The position numbers and the translations under genes are program-made. From contig JAEUPL010000007.1 of NCBI GenBank assembly GCA_016790165.1, positions 1 through 64,000 on the forward strand: 64,000 bases of DNA, in the 5' to 3' direction. This DNA comes from Burkholderiales bacterium. Lineage in GTDB: Bacteria > Pseudomonadota > Gammaproteobacteria > Burkholderiales > Casimicrobiaceae. The stretch's first letter is position 1; each line of letters opens with the position of its first letter. A model generated the notes under the pieces. It did not search any database and was not told the DNA's origin. It worked only from the letters and a program-made list of their open reading frames with translations. Shown here piece by piece: positions 62,853 through 64,000 of this stretch.

Positions 62853-63989
62853 TACTCGTCTCCCTTACCGCCGGCGGCGAGATCAGCGCCGGCCTTGAGC
62901 GAAGCTTCGATGAAGCCGTCAAGGTCGCCGTCGAGCACAGCACCAGTATTGCCAACCTCATACCCGGTGCGCAAGTCTTTGATGCGCGACTGATCGAGAA
63001 CGTAGCTTCGAATCTGATGACCCCAGCCGATGTCGCTCTTGGTGTCTTCCAGCTTCTGCTGCGCCTCCATGCGTTTGCGCAGTTCGTGCTCGTACAGCCG
63101 CGATCGCAGGCGCTTCCAGGCCACATCGCGATTGGTATGCTGGCTGCGTCCGTCCTGGCACTGCACGACGATTCCGGTCGGGATGTGCGTCAGACGCACG
63201 GCCGAATCGGTCTTGTTGATGTGCTGGCCGCCGGCACCGCTGGCGCGGAAAGTATCGGTGCGTACATCGGCAGGATTGATGTCGATCTCAATGGAGTCGT
63301 CAACCTCAGGGTACACAAACACCGATGCGAACGACGTGTGGCGACGGGCGTTGCTGTCGAACGGGCTCTTGCGCACGAGGCGGTGAATGCCAGTCTCGGT
63401 ACGCAGATAACCGTATGCGTAGTCGCCGGAGATCTTGATCGACGCGCTCTTGAGTCCGGCGACATCGCCCTCCGACTCGTCCTGCACTTCAACCTTGAAT
63501 CCCTTGCGCTCACCGTAACGACAGTACATGCGAAAGAGCATCTGTGCCCAGTCCTGCGCTTCGGTACCGCCAGAGCCCGCATTGATATCGAGAAAGCAAT
63601 TGGATTCGTCCTGCTCACCCGAAAACATGCGCTTGAATTCCAGATCCGCCAGGATCGAGGTGATCTTTTCGATGTCGACCTTCAGGCTTCGCAAGGTTGC
63701 TTCGTCGCCTTCGAGTTCGGCAAGTTCGAGCAATTCGGCTGCGCCCTGTGACTCGGCGGTCAGTGTGTCAATGTTCTCAATGACACCATCGATGAGGCGC
63801 TTTTCACGGCCCAACTCGCGAGCGCGATTGGCGTCATCCCAGACCTTCGGGTCTTCGAGTTCTGCATTCAGCTCAAGTAGACGTTGCGACTTCCTGTCGT
63901 ATTCAAAGTAACCCCCGAAGTTCGTCCACCTTGCTGCGCGCCGCAGCGATGGCAGGTTTGAGTTCGGCAATGAGCTCTGTGGTATTCAT
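62852..63989 (-). CDS. prfB: Peptide chain release factor 2, with programmed +1 frameshift
   Basis: The gene starts at the ATG at 63989 ([12 protein letters not shown]) and reads 28 codons to CGG GGG TTA CTT, then meets an in-frame TGA (63905-63903). A +1 shift at CTT-T continues as [12 protein letters not shown] to the end, giving about 378 residues. Domain features: SPF anticodon-like tripeptide in RKSPFDSN, and GAGGQHINK, whose GGQ enters the peptidyl-transferase centre. It releases proteins at UGA and UAA. A start at 63970 in the second frame would lose the conserved N-terminus and is rejected. In E. coli prfB-lysS form an operon; here lysS is 60 kb away. Confidence 0.93.
63903..63917 (-). 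other. Programmed frameshift site of prfB
   Basis: On the minus strand the sequence reads CGGGGGTTACTTTGA. It has an internal Shine-Dalgarno-like GGGGG just before CTT TGA, with the usual 3-base spacing. When RF2 is scarce, the ribosome slips forward one base at CUU-U and makes full-length RF2, so RF2 limits its own synthesis. The E. coli signal is AGGGGGTATCTTTGAC, nearly the same. Confidence 0.92.
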
Positions 63990-64000
63990 GCGTTCACCAT

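Overview
This is a dense, GC-rich (roughly 60-65%) bacterial chromosome segment. It looks betaproteobacterial, probably Burkholderiales-like. The reasons are the mix of a HutF/HutG-type histidine pathway, SelO, HtpG, FtsK/LolA/RarA, a TRAP carboxylate transporter and LysR/GntR regulators, with E. coli-like gene architecture and a prfB programmed frameshift. The taxonomic call is an inference from gene content. I see no rRNA, tRNA, CRISPR array, intact insertion sequence, integrase or replication origin.

Layout. 1-5.2 kb: a D-2-hydroxyacid dehydrogenase, an intact PIN-toxin/antitoxin pair with a palindromic operator, lysS, then a scar where a DUF4209-like gene and a second PIN toxin are both cut off at one junction, leaving an orphan antitoxin with its own operator. 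5.2-8.4 kb: a histidine phosphatase, a GNAT protein, a YkgJ-type cysteine-cluster protein and a methyltransferase. 8.4-19.3 kb: a complete histidine-utilisation region. hutC-D-I-G-F run leftward with overlapping genes. hutU-hutH and a three-gene ABC importer run rightward. A HutC operator sits inside the hutU promoter spacer. Together the enzymes take histidine through urocanate, imidazolonepropionate, formiminoglutamate and formylglutamate to glutamate and formate.

19.3-36.8 kb: two FAD-dependent oxidoreductases, a LysR regulator, a TPR protein, a membrane-anchored Mrr-fold protein, serS, a peptidoglycan-binding-domain protein with a Gly/Lys tail overlapping a SET-domain lysine methyltransferase, an EamA transporter, a second NMT1-type ABC importer, a DUF3592 protein, an M20 peptidase and selO. 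36.8-44.2 kb: a defence island with an Mrr-like endonuclease, a GIY-YIG/helicase protein, two N6-adenine methyltransferase subunits and an AAA/DUF4143 ATPase.

44.4-64 kb: mostly core genes: htpG, an EamA transporter, rarA, a diguanylate cyclase, lolA, ftsK, two monohaem cytochromes c, trxA, rho, a LysR regulator, a small ORF with a tautomerase, a DUF486 protein, a DctPQM TRAP system, a GNAT protein and prfB. The classical [16 protein letters not shown] order is recognisable but has been opened by about 20 kb of accessory DNA.

Two dispersed intergenic repeat families run through the window: a REP-like palindrome (three copies) and a degenerate 75-120 base element with TCGAC cores and AGCTTTTT/AAAAAGCT ends (six copies). 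The candidates most worth follow-up are the SET methyltransferase with its lysine-tailed neighbour, and the GIY-YIG-helicase/split-methylase restriction locus.
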